Origin: Ascidia mentula
Taxonomy: Eukaryota > Chordata > Ascidiacea > Phlebobranchia > Ascidiidae
DNA: 64,000 nt
Reading direction: 5' to 3'
Assembly (NCBI GenBank): GCA_947561715.1
Contig: OX387200.1
Coordinates: 22,570,501 to 22,634,500, forward strand
Below, one piece after another: positions 13,301-26,395 of this stretch; the first letter of the stretch is position 1, and each line of letters begins with the position of its first letter. The position numbers were made by a program, and so were the translations under genes. The notes below the pieces were generated by a model. It was given only the letters and a program-made list of their open reading frames with translations. It made no database searches and was not told where the DNA came from.

Positions 13301-13883
13301 CAGGATAAATTTTACAAAACCTTAGCTTTAAAATGTGTAAAATGATGACAAAGCATCCACGATAACAAACCTTGGCAATCTTCTCATAGGTGGGGACAAA
13401 TGATTTGCAGTGTCCACACCACGGTGCATAAAATTCCAACAAAACAACTTCTTTTCCTTTAACGAATGCATCAAAATTGTCATCGTTTAAAACATAAACA
13501 CCATTTTCTTGTTCTGGTTCTGTTGTATTTTCTTCTTTTTCTTCATCTTCCTCATCTAAAATATTTAATTTTTTTCAAAATAGACGATTGCTTATAAAAT
13601 ATTATCAATGTGCATAAAATTCTTGGAAATTTGGTCAAATCTTGCAAACAATATCCAAACTGCAGATAACGATTAAGTAGATTTCCTAGTGTTTTTGTTA
13701 AGCCATGTTACACTATAACGTATATTTAACAGAAACAAAATGTGTGGCTTCAAGCTTTTGCTGCTACGAAAACAATAAGTTCATGTGAACCAAAATATTC
13801 TCACCTTCATTGGCGCGCGACAATTGTGGAACTAAAAAAAGTCCGACAAGAAATAAAAGCAGAACTGATTTCCCCACCTTCAT
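10351..13883 (-). CDS. PDIA4: Protein disulfide-isomerase A4 (ERp72), 12 exons, 621 aa
   Basis: Exons (minus): 13805-13883, 13371-13555, 13037-13184, 12427-12653, 12210-12327, 11935-12093, 11702-11853, 11492-11643, 11338-11432, 11111-11257, 10700-10896, 10351-10557. The total is 1,866 nt. It is an ER-lumen thiol-disulfide oxidoreductase and chaperone. It shows a signal peptide ([18 protein letters not shown]), an acidic stretch, and three thioredoxin domains with APWCGHC (active cysteines about 73/76, 185/188 and 535/538). Between the second and third are two redox-inactive b-type domains. The C-terminus is KEEL, the retention tail typical of ERp72. Layout (a0-a-b-b'-a') and length match the family (about 645 aa in mammals). 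The intron at 11854-11934 is 81 nt with no in-frame stop, so genomic translation reads straight through it. Confidence 0.97.
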
Positions 13884-14479
13884 CGTACACTACTGCTTTC
13901 ACAAAATACACGCTAAATTTTTCGGTATCTCTACCAACTATTGATGCAGAATATCTACCTACTATTAAAATAATGTAATAGGTTTGCAAGAATTTCTTGT
14001 GCAAATCTGGAATTATCAGTCCGAAAGATTTAAAACTTGTTTCAATCATTAATTTGGTTCAAAATGTAGATGAGGCAGAGAAATGTAAATATAACTGAGC
14101 ATGGTTTTAACATGCACCAATATGACGTCGTTATACCTGTTCTAACTTAGCCACGCTACCGGTTGTAAATTTAAGCAGCAACGTTTTACAAATTGAAACA
14201 CAATTTACGCCGGCGGCATTTGTTACACACTCATGCGTGAACAAATGATGACTGTTTCAAAGATTGACCAATAGGAAGTCGCAACGTATGCCCACGTGGA
14301 CTACGCCGAAAAGAAAAGCATCATCTGTGGCCAGTCAACCATCACCAAGCCGAATAATGTTTTTTTTCACCAGGGGAAAAAACTTTCAGTTAAAATGTGT
14401 AAATATAATATGTATCTTCTCCCAATCCAATAATTTTGATCGAAGTTTCAGTTTGAATTTAGCTGTTTTTTTGATACAC

Positions 14480-14657
14480 ACTGACAAAATCGATTTTGAC
14501 TGCACGGACATCATCAGTTTCTGCAAATACGAAATTGCAACTATAAACAGTGAGCTGTACGTTTTCCCAATTCCTGTGAAGCGTTCTGTGTTTGCAATTT
14601 CGTATTTGCAAAAACTGACGATGCCCGTTCAGTCGAAATCGTTTTTTTAGTGTCAGT
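14480..14657. repeat. Foldback (hairpin) repeat, MITE-like
   Basis: The left arm at 14,480-14,539 (ends CTGCAAATACGAAATTGCA) is an imperfect inverted copy of 14,593-14,657 (starts TGCAATTTCGTATTTGCA). The arms are about 60 bp and about 85 % alike by eye, with a spacer of about 53 bp. No target duplication was resolved. Confidence 0.7.
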
Positions 14658-15285
14658 AGAGGGATGGATTTTGGCCAAATTATAGAACTAGTCTTGGCCT
14701 AATGACTCAAAATGTTTTTCTGTATAAAAAGCTTCAGTTAATCTGGATCTCCATTAATCCGGATGAAAAATGATAGTTTTGCTCGTCGTACTACAGATCC
14801 CTGGTTTCGTATGCTTAGCAACGTCATAAATGCAGGCCTACAGTGTGCTCAGCAACGGGAAACCTTTTTAATGCTAAGTACCGGCGGCGCTACATAATTT
14901 AGAAATTTCCATCTATGTTCTGAAGGAAGGCAACAATATTTAAACACCATTCAGCATGCTGTGTACTGGCAGTCAGTTGTTTGTGTGCCTGTAAACGTAC
15001 TTCAACTAGAGGAACTTTACTCGACCACTTCGTAACATTGCAATCACACAATCTACAGCCATTGTTGCTGCGTGTATGACCTCACAGTCAATTGTCACGT
15101 TTATCACACAATGCTTTTAGGCTGATTATTGTAAGTAAACGTGGAAAGTGTTGTAATGATTATTTATGTGAAAAGGTGTCACAACTGTGCTTAATTGGGG
15201 CATTGTTTTCGTTACTCCACTATAGACTTATCGGGTGACTGTATGAAACATTGTTTTGTTGTCTGATTAGTACGAAAATGTAAAG

Positions 15286-15364
15286 GTTGCCTGGCAAGTT
15301 GTGCGCTTGCGCACCAGTGTATCTTGGTTAGCCCAGGGTCGTGAGTTCAAACTTCACCGGGAGC
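15286..15364 (+). repeat. tRNA-derived SINE-like fragment
   Basis: A TGGCAAGTTGTGCGCTTGCG segment is followed by a B-box-like GGTCGTGAGTTCAAACTTC. The same arrangement occurs on the minus strand near 60,009-60,075. It does not fold into a complete tRNA. Confidence 0.5.
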
Positions 15365-16119
15365 TTGACTTTTCAAATCTTGCTCCGACTTGTCATGAAA
15401 AAGTGGCTGATCCAGCTAGGATGCGAAGTCTGAACTTAACGATTACCGTATTGACATTTCTTTGTAGTTCTTGCAAAAAAGAGGTTGCTGCAAAAATCTG
15501 CACAATTATTTTCTCGCTTACAAATTATGTGAGAGAACAGCATGATAGTACCTGGAATAACTTTGTTTATTTTTCAAGCGACGAGTTCTAAAAGTTGAAT
15601 GATTGGCGGAAGAAGCGACGACGCAAAACCAATTTTGTTGATTTTTTGAATGAACAAATTTTCGAAATAGGTAATTTTTTGAGTAAACAAAGGAAAAATA
15701 TTAAATCCAAGATATCTAAGAAAACTAATGCAAGGTGACTCCAGCACGCGCTACAAGACTTTTCCTCTATTTTAAAACTCCGATAAATTTCGGGACAGTT
15801 TGCTTCATCTTTTATCCCACAAAGTCCACTGCTGCATTATGTTGGTGGCGTTGCATTCCAGCATGTGGAGTTGGTAGTTTACGGCTGTCATGCATTCTCC
15901 AGTGGCCACGTTCACTATTGGTCCTCCCTAAGCAAATATAGTCATAAGTAAGACTGGAAATGTATGGGAATGTAAGGCAGGGTTTGTTGAGATGGGCGGA
16001 CGTGACGTATTTCATCATGGGGGGTGATTTAACGCAAGATTTCGCCCGAACAAACGAAAACATTTACATAAAAATTGCAGCTTCAGTGTTGGACTTCTCG
16101 GGATTATTTGCAAACATAA

Positions 16120-18672
16120 TCACTCTCTAACCGAAACCTTTTCAAAATTCCATATTTGTTTTTTGTCGTTTTTTCCAATGTCAGCTGCACACTCACAAAC
16201 TGTCACTAGAGGTCGTTCGTCATCTAATGTGATGCAAGACTCTTTGTCATAGTTTAGTCGTAACTCTTCTTTTTTTGTGTGTTCAATGAACTGGAACAAA
16301 AGTGACAAATCAAGAGTGTTTAAATTTGGCGGGAAATCTCAAAATTTATTTAATTTCCGACATTAGATGAAAAACTCGAACCGCTAACCTGGTTTGAAAG
16401 TCCGTGGCAATTATAAAGACCCACACTTGACTTTTTGTCTTTGATGGAAAGATCCAAACACTTGGGTGGATTCCCCAATGTGCGAATCTGAAAAGTGCAA
16501 AATATTATTCGTTCCAATAACAAATAATTTAAAAAAAAGACATAATGGCGTTTTGGAAAGTTTTGCTTTCATTTAAAATGCGTCACGAACAGTTGGCAAA
16601 GGTTTTCTGAAACTTACAGAACCGAATGAACCAATTTTATCATCAGGAATTTTTTGTTCTGGGTATATATTTTCCAAGTACCACTTGAAATTGTGGCATT
16701 TTAATCTCTCTCGTAACTTCTTCCGTTCTTTCACATCAACATCCTACAAATATTCTGTGTTGGATTTTGTTTCAATTTCCTCCCAATAAACTCACGATTC
16801 TCGGCACCGGCAGTCTGTTGTAGAATAACCTCTTGTATTCGTCCAACCAAACCTCGGCGACCCTCATCACGTTTACCCAGAATGTTTTCCTCCTTTGGTA
16901 GGTGTCGTGATCACGTGACACGTGCCCGATATGGGAACAAGGGAGGATGATGACCCTCCCCCCACACATCCAAGTCTGGGAATTTATTTCGCATCAGAAA
17001 TATTCGACAACTAATTAATTTCATCATGAACGTGGATCGGAAAACAACTGCTTGGGATAGAAATCTTACCCTAAATGAAACTTCGACGTTTTCTCCCCCC
17101 CAGACCTCCATCTGGTTGTCATAGCTACCGATATGCATGAAGTATTTCCTGTTGACGGCGAACAACCCCCCGGAAATAGTGGGGGTGGGGATCGGTTCCG
17201 CCATACTCCTCCTCCTCCCCAACTTCTCATCGCTCATAAACCTCCAATGGAAGAACAATTGCCAGGTGAATCCCCCGATTGATGGCACGCCGTATCCGTA
17301 ATAATACCTGGAAAGTGCGAAGCGTTGTGAATTACTTAACGTATCTGCGCAGTCATCATTCTTCCATTGTCAACTTGACAGTTTTGTTTCGGCAAAGATT
17401 ATATCAGGAAAGCTTTAACATCCTGGTTGAAATCACGGGGATGAATATTCCTACATAAAAGATTACTGGAATGTCCTCGAATCGATATCATCAGTGACAG
17501 GGACCGCCAAGGTTGCGTTGTCCTTTACAATTTCTACGAGTAGCCCCTCCAACCAACCTATTGTACATTCGCAGTGGCAATCCACAAACGCTGTTACCTC
17601 GCCTGCAACGTAATCACTGACGTCACAAAAGCTGCATTGAGTTTTAACATAAATTCAAAATTTTCATCCACTTTTAGCAACAAGATTAGGAAGTATGGGC
17701 AAATGTCAGAGGGCAATGTTTTGCCAAATTCATTGAAGCGATAAAAAATTCTCTCCGAGAATAAACTTTCCAACCTGATGCCTGGTCAAGGCCGATTAGA
17801 CGAGCTCTGATCAAACCCTCCCGTCTCTCGGTTCGAATCAAACGAACTTTCGGCAAAGTTGAAACAAAATCCTGCAGGGGTTGTTTAAGGTGCTCTAAAA
17901 CAGCATCATATCTCAAAAAAAAGACAAATAATCAAACAAAAACATATTAAATTCTTAAACAAGAATAAAAATAATGACGTCACAAATACGCTTTGTTTGT
18001 ACCGTGGTCACTAAAATCGTCCACCAGTATTACTTCATGGAGTAATATATCAGGTGTGTTGTGAAGCACGCTGTAGATCGTCCTAATGAATGTCGACCAA
18101 CCCTCGTTGTAAAATACAATAATAACTGAGGTACTGGGCAGTTTGGAATAGTCATAAGGTTCCTGCTTTAAACATCTGGAAATGAGGAAAAAAACAAGAA
18201 AAAACTTGTTTAAACAATAATGGAGTAATTGATGAGGCAAAAACCAGACCCAGCATCAATTTAAACATGGGTATTTTTATGGACCTTACTCTTTTGGTCT
18301 TGCATCTTTCAACAAACGATGGGGTGAAATTTTCTGACTCAGAAACTGGTTGATTCCATATTTGTTCCACAGGCGGTTGTGTTCCTCCTGGTCTTGCTTT
18401 CCTAACTCCGGAAGTTTGACCGCTACCCCCCACTCTCCTATTCCGTCACTTCCTGTTTCTTCAGGACGTTTTAGTGCAGGTTTTGGTCGGAACGACGGTT
18501 GATTTGTGAATTGTTTGGCAAAGTCTACGATTCCTTCGAGTCGGTTGTCGGCATGTCTGCCACCCACAGGTGTCAAGTAAACAATGGCTTGGAAGAAAAG
18601 GAGCAGCAAGGATATGATAGAAATAAATACGAGGAAATAACGGAGTTTTCGCCGACTTACAACTTTCATCAT
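16120..18672 (-). CDS. Polypeptide N-acetylgalactosaminyltransferase A, 9 exons, 551 aa
   Basis: Exons (minus): 18290-18672, 17990-18175, 17775-17911, 17467-17602, 17070-17307, 16796-16975, 16618-16743, 16389-16487, 16120-16290. The total is 1,656 nt. It is a Golgi type II enzyme that starts mucin-type O-glycosylation by moving GalNAc from UDP-GalNAc to Ser/Thr. Seen: a cytoplasmic KVVSRRKLR patch and membrane anchor (about 11-33); a GT-A domain with [20 protein letters not shown]; the DxH metal motif as VDCHCEC (D about 243); a GGLFAV stretch; and [13 protein letters not shown]. The ricin-type lectin part is short. One CLD-type and one CIT-type repeat are present, and the protein ends at [11 protein letters not shown], so the third (gamma) repeat is missing. 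I do not assign a GALNT number. Confidence 0.93.
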
Positions 18673-20555
18673 TTAATGCAGTGCTTTCAAACTTTTTTGG
18701 AAGATGTCCGCACTTTTTTCAAGAAAGTTTCATCCGTCGTACACCACGAATACTAACAGACTGGTAATAGGAAAGAATATTTTGGTTAAAAAAAGAACAT
18801 TACCACAGACACTGGCTAAACCTGTAAACTATCTGATGCAATTTTACAAAGGTAATTTCAATCATATTAGTGAAGAGTATTCACGTAGCCTACAGCTCAT
18901 GAAGAGGGCGCATGAAGGCCACACTTCCCAGTGGACTGACAACGGCTTTCAGGGTTATGTGGCCTTTTGGTTGCATGAAACAACCCTGCAGGAATAAGCC
19001 TGGCACAAACAAGAAGTTCCTGAACGAAAACGACCACTTATCACACAATTCTTGTCCACATTCATCCACAACATGTTTGCCACCTGCACAAAATATTTTC
19101 ATATGCGCATTACTGCCACATGTTGAAAAGCACTGACTTGATGTATCACCATATTTACCTGGCCACATTGGTACTATCGCACCACTGCAAAGATACTAAA
19201 CACATGTGCAAAGATAATTTATATACCACACTGGTGTTACTCAAACTGTGGTACATGAACCGATCCAGCAGCCGACTGCCGGTATATTAGCATACACCAC
19301 GTTCTAACAGAAGTACGCCACAAAATGTACAGCATCATATAACAAAAGATATGAGACACAATCGCTATTTCCAAGACACTGAAAATCAAAAACGCACAAA
19401 CCCTATACACAAACACGATTAGGTGACAGTGGCTATCGTGTTTAGGTAAATCCTGCTCTGCCTTTTTAAATTTGGGTTTAATACAGGTACAAACCAATAT
19501 TTAAGCGACACCAATCATTATGTTATTTGGTTTAAGCCGGTTTCATAAGGTTTAATCTGTCCTCCATTGTAAAATCTGTTCGCTAGACTGCATTCCTTAC
19601 TAACCAAACTATTGTAAAATATCAATGTCACACAAACTGTCACTGTGCAACTTGTGTCACGATTGTTTTCAAACAATGGATGCACAATCCTTTATTCGAA
19701 GTCTAGCTAGTTAAAGATTAATCTAGAAAAGCCTCAGAAAGCGGCCTATGCCATGTCTGCTTTTCCAAACATTTAAATACAGGACCGGCAATCTGATTCG
19801 CAACCGAACGAACAACAATAAACGGTTGGAAATCGAAGACAAGTCTTTTGTAACAAAATCAGCATCCGTTTTTATTTTCACAGAAACCAATGTAGCGCGT
19901 CTCGTGTTGGTCGTGAAAAATTCCTTGTAGTAACCGCATTTTGTTTAAAAGTCACCGCCAATTTATTCAAACCGTCATACTGTCACCATGCATTGTGTAT
20001 CGTTTTCTCGTCTTACTTTCACTTCCCTTTTGTTTTACAATCACCAAACTTGTACCTTCACCGCCGATAACAACCACCGCTTGGAACCTCTAATAACTCT
20101 TTCTCTATTCTTTTGCACCTTCGTCTTTTATAAGCCGTTACATTCCCAATCTTAGTGTGATGTTGACATATATACGTTGAAACAGATATGTTCATTTGTT
20201 GTTGTGTTAACAACCTGATCACTGCTTAAATGCTGAGACTTTAAAATGCTCTGTATACTGTACGAATAAAACATCACGGATTTTAAGTTACGTTAATCGG
20301 TGAGACGTATTGCATGCTGTGCGAAAGATAGCCGGCAAATACAGAGAATAATTTCACACATATATTTTTGTTACGCCTTATTTGGAGTCGGACTGTTAAT
20401 ATATGAAGGTTCGGTTTTTGCCGCTTTACTAGTATTGGAGCTACTCTTGAGTCAGATAGCGCATTTATATTATTAAGGCAATTAATCGAACGCTTCATGA
20501 ACTTTTCTCAAAACAACAACTGTTCATTCAAATTGCGACAAAATAATCACATCGG
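18673..20555. other. Intergenic, upstream of GALNT-A
   Basis: I find no coding exon with splice support. The open frames are short and lack motifs. No strong repeat was noticed. Confidence 0.4.
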
Positions 20556-23500
20556 TCAAAATGGAAATGGATCAACATTACGTTGGAAACTTTTTTCCTT
20601 GGTTTTTGGAATGAAACTTTTCCATTTTTCCTCTAAACCCTCCACAGCCTGCACAAAAATTAAGTAATTAAGTTTGGACCAACAATAAATCTGTCAAATG
20701 TGTAAGTCATGAGTTTGCCTTTTATTTTAGTTAAAACATTTTGGCAACAAATTTAAAGCCTTTTATGTTTGATTCTAACCACATATTTTGAATAGATTTG
20801 TGCTGTTTGGAATAAAAAGCATACATTTTGTAGGGTTGATGAGTCTGGGTGTTGCTCATGCAGTTTTCGACACAATTCGAGGGACTGCTTACTGGAATAA
20901 CAAACATTTTAAATTAGTACAAGATACTGTTGCATTACAAACAAAACATGTTTTTTATTGTTAAATGTAATCTATTGTTAAATAAAACAAACGTTTTGCC
21001 AGACAACCAAGCTGACTTACTTTATGGGAATTTCACCAAACTTGTTCAAGCACATTTTAACATGCTCTGAAGCGTGAGCTATTGATCCAAATGTGACAAT
21101 AAATTGAAGCGACAAATTGAGCAGCATGATCTTTCTAATAAAAACAAGAAATAACTGTTGAATTTGCTCCAAAACAGGTGCAAATTTTATATTTACTCTG
21201 ATTTGTCATCTGAAGTCAGCACATAGAAGCCAAACTTCATGACAATGTGTACAAGCTCGGTGATGGTATCTTTGTCTGCATTGCACGAGAGCTCCATAGC
21301 GATTTTCAACCATTCCAAACAGAGTGATGACTCATTTCGCATTCTGTCCAAGTCTGTATACAACATTCACCATTTAACTGTTGTTGTTAGATTGATTTTT
21401 TTTTATCTTAGTCTGGTGTTACCCTCATGTGACTAAACCATTTTGGTTTAATCTGCAATGATATTGTAGAATTTATCTGGTGAATACAACATGCAACAAT
21501 CTTGTGCAAATATGTATTTTTCTTTGTCCCATTGACTAGATGCAAACTTTAACACATCTACTTGTCCAAATATTTTACTTTTACAGAAGTATTTCTTACA
21601 CAAAGAAAAAGTTGCCGGAAGATATTCTGGTCGATTGTGTCGAAGAATGGCGGACAATAATTCCATTTTTCCATTGGAATTGAATGAAAATTTCTATGAA
21701 ATTGTTGGTTAAACAATTTATTTTGTCAAACAAGGAAAACTTACTCTTGGGGTTAATTTGTGTAACATGGACCATGCGTTTTCCATACTGTCATACTTAA
21801 GGGAGCAAATTAACATCTTCTTCCTGCAGCAAAAAAGAACCTATCCAATAGGTTTAGCATTTCAATGCATTTAAACCATTGCTTTATTTGGACAACCTTT
21901 AATAAAGTTTTTCCACAAAAGCTGGACTACACTTAAGCTTGGGATACTTACAAAAACCTATATTCCATGTTTGATATTTGAACAAGTTTATAGTTGTCAT
22001 AACTTGTAATAACCTCCCACAAAATCTTTATGGATTTTATGTCATTTAGTTTGTATTGTAAGAAGTCAAGAGCTGCCACTGCACATAAAGTTAAAAAAAT
22101 TATTTGCATATTTTAATAATTATTTACAAAATTACTTGTTGAATTCGTTCATCAGTTTTAGGCAAGCAAAAAGAAAGTTACCTTCCCGGGGAGTTGACTT
22201 AAACTTCTTTCCCCTCATATTTTTGACAATACACAAATTCATTTGGTCAATGGCCTCTTTTTCAAGTTTGAATCCTCCAACTCTGTACATCATTGCCCCA
22301 TACATACTTAAACTTTCATCTGAAAGCTAATCTCATTGACACCCCAAACATATCCCCAGTTTGGAACAGATAATGAAGATAATTTACAAATGCAGGTTGT
22401 GTTCAGGACATGTGATTAATTTATGTAAAGAAGCAGGTTATTTTAACAATAGTTCAAGCTATGGGAATATTGTGATGGAATTTATATTCAGGGCAAAGCT
22501 TCAGGTGGTCAGGTTAATGCTGTGTGAAAATGGCAGTAGATAAAAGTCATTGTAGCAATTGGTGTTACAATTATACTTGATCGAAAACATTAAATTTAAA
22601 CTTTTGAAATCGACATGTATTTTTACCTATCCCGGCAACTTTTAACTCATTCAATATTTTTGACCAAATTTTGAAATGTTTTTGGGGCGACCACGTGTTT
22701 GATGCCATGAACAGGAAAATGAATGTTTCTTCGTTCGGCCAAAAACCATTTCTGTAAATGGTTTCCAGCCAAGTCTATGATACAAAAAAAATTAAAATTT
22801 GTTACATGCAACCAACCAACAGTGTTGAGCGGTTTCAAGCCATTAATAAAATCCAACTTTACGATAAACAAAACAGATCCTTTCTGGCAAAAAATCTGAC
22901 CTTGCCGTGATTCCGGGAAACCAAAGTCATTGCGTTGTAGGTTTTTAAGTCAGCAATTGTTTTGTCTTGAAAATATTTTGAATATATTGAAACAGCTTTC
23001 TCAAATTGTTTTGCCTAAGAATGCAATAATTAATTTATTAAGATTGAATTTTGAAGTGAATAAATAACCCTTAAACAAATTTACGTGCTTACTTTGGTAC
23101 ATGATGTAATGTAGGCCATTATATGTTCTGGGCTTGGGAATGGAAGGGCGTTCATAACTTTGTCCAATAATTCTATGTTTCCACTTTTGCTCACTCTGAA
23201 CATCATCTGTTAAAATGTTGCATTGTTACCGTCATCGCTACTGGCAACACAAAATATATCATTTAAAGCATGGATATTAACACAAAATCCTACTTCATGT
23301 GGAAATTTTTTGTATACTTCGATGGTGTCATCGCAGCAATGGCAGAAGGAGAGGAAACCGATCAGTTGGTTAACGAGCTGTTCCGGGATTTCAGTGTCAT
23401 TTTTTCTCAATGACAAAAACATGTTGGCAGCTTTTTCTGCCTGAAACAAAACAGGATCTGTTTTAAACAAAGTAGCAGAATGGGGTCTTCCCAACCTTAA

Positions 23501-25139
23501 TATTAAAATGGATTTTAACTTGGTTTCAGTTAAAATATATTTTCACATAGCTTAAAATTGTTCTTTTAGCATTCAGGATGTTGTAAAGCTTTCATACAGA
23601 ACCACCAAACATGTATTTAAGTAAACAGAACATTTGAACCTTTTGTTGTCTCAATAATGTTTTTAAAGATTCCACAGAAACTTCCAGACTTGTCCCATGG
23701 ATTTCTTTGAACAATTCCTCCTCTTCAAAAATTGTTTTTCTTTTATCTTCTGTTTTGGATTCATCTAACATTGAAATGTTTCCGTCACCGTCAAGGGGAT
23801 CATGGGAAAATTCTTCGTCAGGATTTTTCTCCAGCCACATCCTCACACCCTCGGCCTCCCAGTCGTGTTCAAACAATGCCTTCTGTTTGGAAATGACATA
23901 ATTTGCTGCCATGATTCCACTTCTGGTAAAACATAAATAAAACTTAGGAACAATAATAACAGATTTACTTAGTGAACAACCAGACTGGCCAAAATTGCAG
24001 AAAACATTAACGTTATTTATTTTATACATTTCGGCTAAATATCATGCCACCATCAGTTTAAATAAATTATAAACAAATAAAACATGTCAATGTTTTCATA
24101 ATTTTGGGCAAGTTTCCTTGTTCTCACAAATAAAACTTTTACAGACTCATTTTCGAAAAAAATTATAAGAAAGGGAGACATTTTAAATCAGCTGCAGACA
24201 AAAAAATAAACGATTCTGTTGACACACTAAGCACTTATTGCTTTGCAGTTTGTAGTGTAATGCGCCTTAGAGGTCACAAGTGTTCTTTTATACTGCTCAA
24301 CAATAGAGACACTACACAACATAGATGCAATAATACACCAGTTTTCTGTTGCATGGGGCTTGTTTTTAACAATGAAACCGGAGACAAAAATACAAAACAA
24401 AAGAGAATTGGCCCAGAATTACTTTCTTGCTCTAGATTTAAATGACCCCACATTCGTTCTTCCCCAATACTGTGGAGATACAGAACTGGAATATTCTGGT
24501 TGTAGAGAAAACTGCACTGTCCCATCCAAAGCTTCGAGTACGGCTGTCTTTGACCTTCACAAAACAACATATCAATTTTATAACATACTGGATGCTGCAG
24601 TAAAAGTGCACACCAAAGTCAGGTAGAAATATGACATGCTTGTTACTGTTCATCACATTTTTCCTTTAATTTCTGTAAATTTTTTTTGTGTTTGGTATTT
24701 TTGAATATATATTCTATGACTATTTCTGCTTTGCCTCAACAAGAAATCCCCCCCCCCCCCCCCCCAATACATTCACAACTGCACTACATGTGTTATTCTA
24801 AAGAACTCCCATCTAAACCAATGCAAATCTTTACCTGCAACATTAAAATCGCACCAATTGATGACATGAAGTCGAACTGCATGAATAACAATAATAAAAA
24901 ATAAACACACCATTTTTTAGCTTTAGGGATTTTCACTTCAGCCCGAAGTTGCTTCTCAATAATTTCTTTTGCACTTAATGGAGATGAAGCATTGCTTGTG
25001 TAAAATGCATTGACACAAATACAACACCTCTTCAACGGGTTTCTTCAAACAAATAAAGTTCCTGTATGAATGTTCGCCATAACATAGCAACAAATTGAAT
25101 AACTTACCTGCTCAACATGGCATAGTTCGATGTAAACAT
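20556..25139 (-). CDS. Mitochondrial PPR-domain protein, PTCD3/mS39-like, 15 exons, 660 aa
   Basis: Exons (minus): 25108-25139, 24911-25042, 23640-23919, 23230-23440, 23093-23193, 22901-23014, 22627-22774, 22182-22319, 21958-22078, 21745-21823, 21498-21693, 21197-21353, 21021-21134, 20825-20891, 20556-20648. The total is 1,983 nt. The N-terminus is rich in Arg/Lys/Ser and lacks acidic residues (MFTSNYAMLSRNPLKRC), like a mitochondrial import signal. Helical repeat segments follow, for example QFEKAVSIYSKYFQDKTIAD and YRNGFWPNEETFIFLF, both PPR-like. Length, the AEVKIPKAKK segment and the order of repeat blocks resemble PTCD3, the mitoribosomal small-subunit PPR protein mS39. That identity is inference. 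Exon 11 ends at a weak donor (21,497); it was chosen because it restores frame into a clearly coding next exon. Intron 2 holds an 18-C run. Confidence 0.8.
24748..24765 (+). repeat. Poly-C run, 18 nt
   Basis: An uninterrupted C homopolymer in intron 2 of the PPR gene. Homopolymers of this length are prone to sequencing error, so the exact count is uncertain. Confidence 0.9.
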
Positions 25140-26395
25140 GAAATGCATTTTGAATTACTAACTTCATTCCAACACACATTTTCTAAACAAATGTGAAAAA
25201 ATCACTTTTGTCATTCCGACACAATTCGAAAAATGTTTCGCATGACTCAACAAAATTTTAACCTAATTTTATAAACCTTGCAGCTAGTTTCCTAAAATTT
25301 AAGCACAACTACAGCGCAAAAAATACGAAACGCAAATAACTAAAAACAAACAATAGAAATTTTGGATACAGTTTAAATCAGAAAGATAATTTTATATTAC
25401 TGTTTCTTGAAACATGTCGTAAGTGCCAAAATATAAAGAAAACATTTTAATCAGTCATGCATAACGTAAAATCTTTGTTTTGACGAAATTACAAAACTGC
25501 CGCATTTCTTGTGGAGAAAGTCCCTAAATGAATTTTGGCAAATGTGGACTTTTTGGATCTCAGCAAATTAAAAATAGTCATAAATACAGCCATTATTTTT
25601 TGACGTAAATTTTGGAAATGTGTTTTGACTGCAGGGTAAAATGTGACCATAATTTAACTTCGACAATTCTCTTCATAAATTTTGGTTTTGGAGTTTCTTT
25701 ACAATATACGGTTTAATAGTCTGTTTTCTTGAAATTAAATAAGTTTTCCGCTAAATACAACTTCTGACTAGACACAACGGAATATTTTACAAACATACGG
25801 ACTATTCTGTTGAAGCCAAGACGTCAATTTGTTTCTTTCGGAAATAAAAAAATAAATAAAAAAGTTGCCTCGTTTCGCGGAAAACGTCACAACACAGACT
25901 GTTCTGTTTGTATTAACAAATAACTACCGTTACGACACAGACTGTTCTGTTTGTATTAACAAATAACTACCGTTACGACACAAAACAAAATTATTTCATG
26001 AAAAACATATTTTTTTCGACAGTGGATGTTAAGCTAGGGGTAAAAAATGAGGCTACACATTTTCATTATCCCTTCAAGTTGGGGTTTAAACCCACGAATA
26101 ATAAATATTGTAAATTTTCTCAACGTAAATAAGATGTTTTTTACGCAAGTGGCATAGAATAAATAAAAGCATCACATAGCAACTAATCCTCTTTTAAATA
26201 AAACACAGTACATGACGTCATAAAGTGACGAACAATGCTGAATAATTCAATTTATGGCGTCAACAATCTCTGAATCGTACGTAAGAACAATATTATATTG
26301 AATACTGTTCCAACTCTTCAATGACTGCTACGTCACAACACTTGGACGCTCCTTGGACTGCCTAGACTGCGGTTGTATTACGCCACCAAGCGGCA
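25140..26395. other. Intergenic, GALNT-B 3' flank to PPR gene 5' flank
   Basis: No gene is seen. The region is very AT-rich, with one tandem duplication at 25,893-25,978. It includes the PPR gene promoter and the 3' flank of GALNT-B. Confidence 0.5.
25893..25978 (+). repeat. Exact 43-bp tandem duplication
   Basis: Two identical head-to-tail units (25,893-25,935 and 25,936-25,978), each beginning CACAGACTGTTCTGTTTG and ending CCGTTACGA. The lack of differences suggests a recent duplication or an assembly artefact. Confidence 0.9.

Larger units (their letters stand above)
13884..16119. other. Intergenic, PDIA4 upstream to GALNT-A 3' flank
   Basis: No gene is supported. Contents: a foldback repeat at 14,480-14,657 and a tRNA-like SINE fragment near 15,286-15,364. 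About 400 bp upstream of the PDIA4 start are a CCAAT (14,268) and a CCCACGTGG (14,291). Their spacing is not that of the standard ER stress element, so I do not call one. Confidence 0.45.

Noticed and set aside
14264-14300. ER stress element upstream of PDIA4
   Set aside because: CCAAT and CCACG are both present but 19 nt apart, whereas the known element needs 9; too weak to call.
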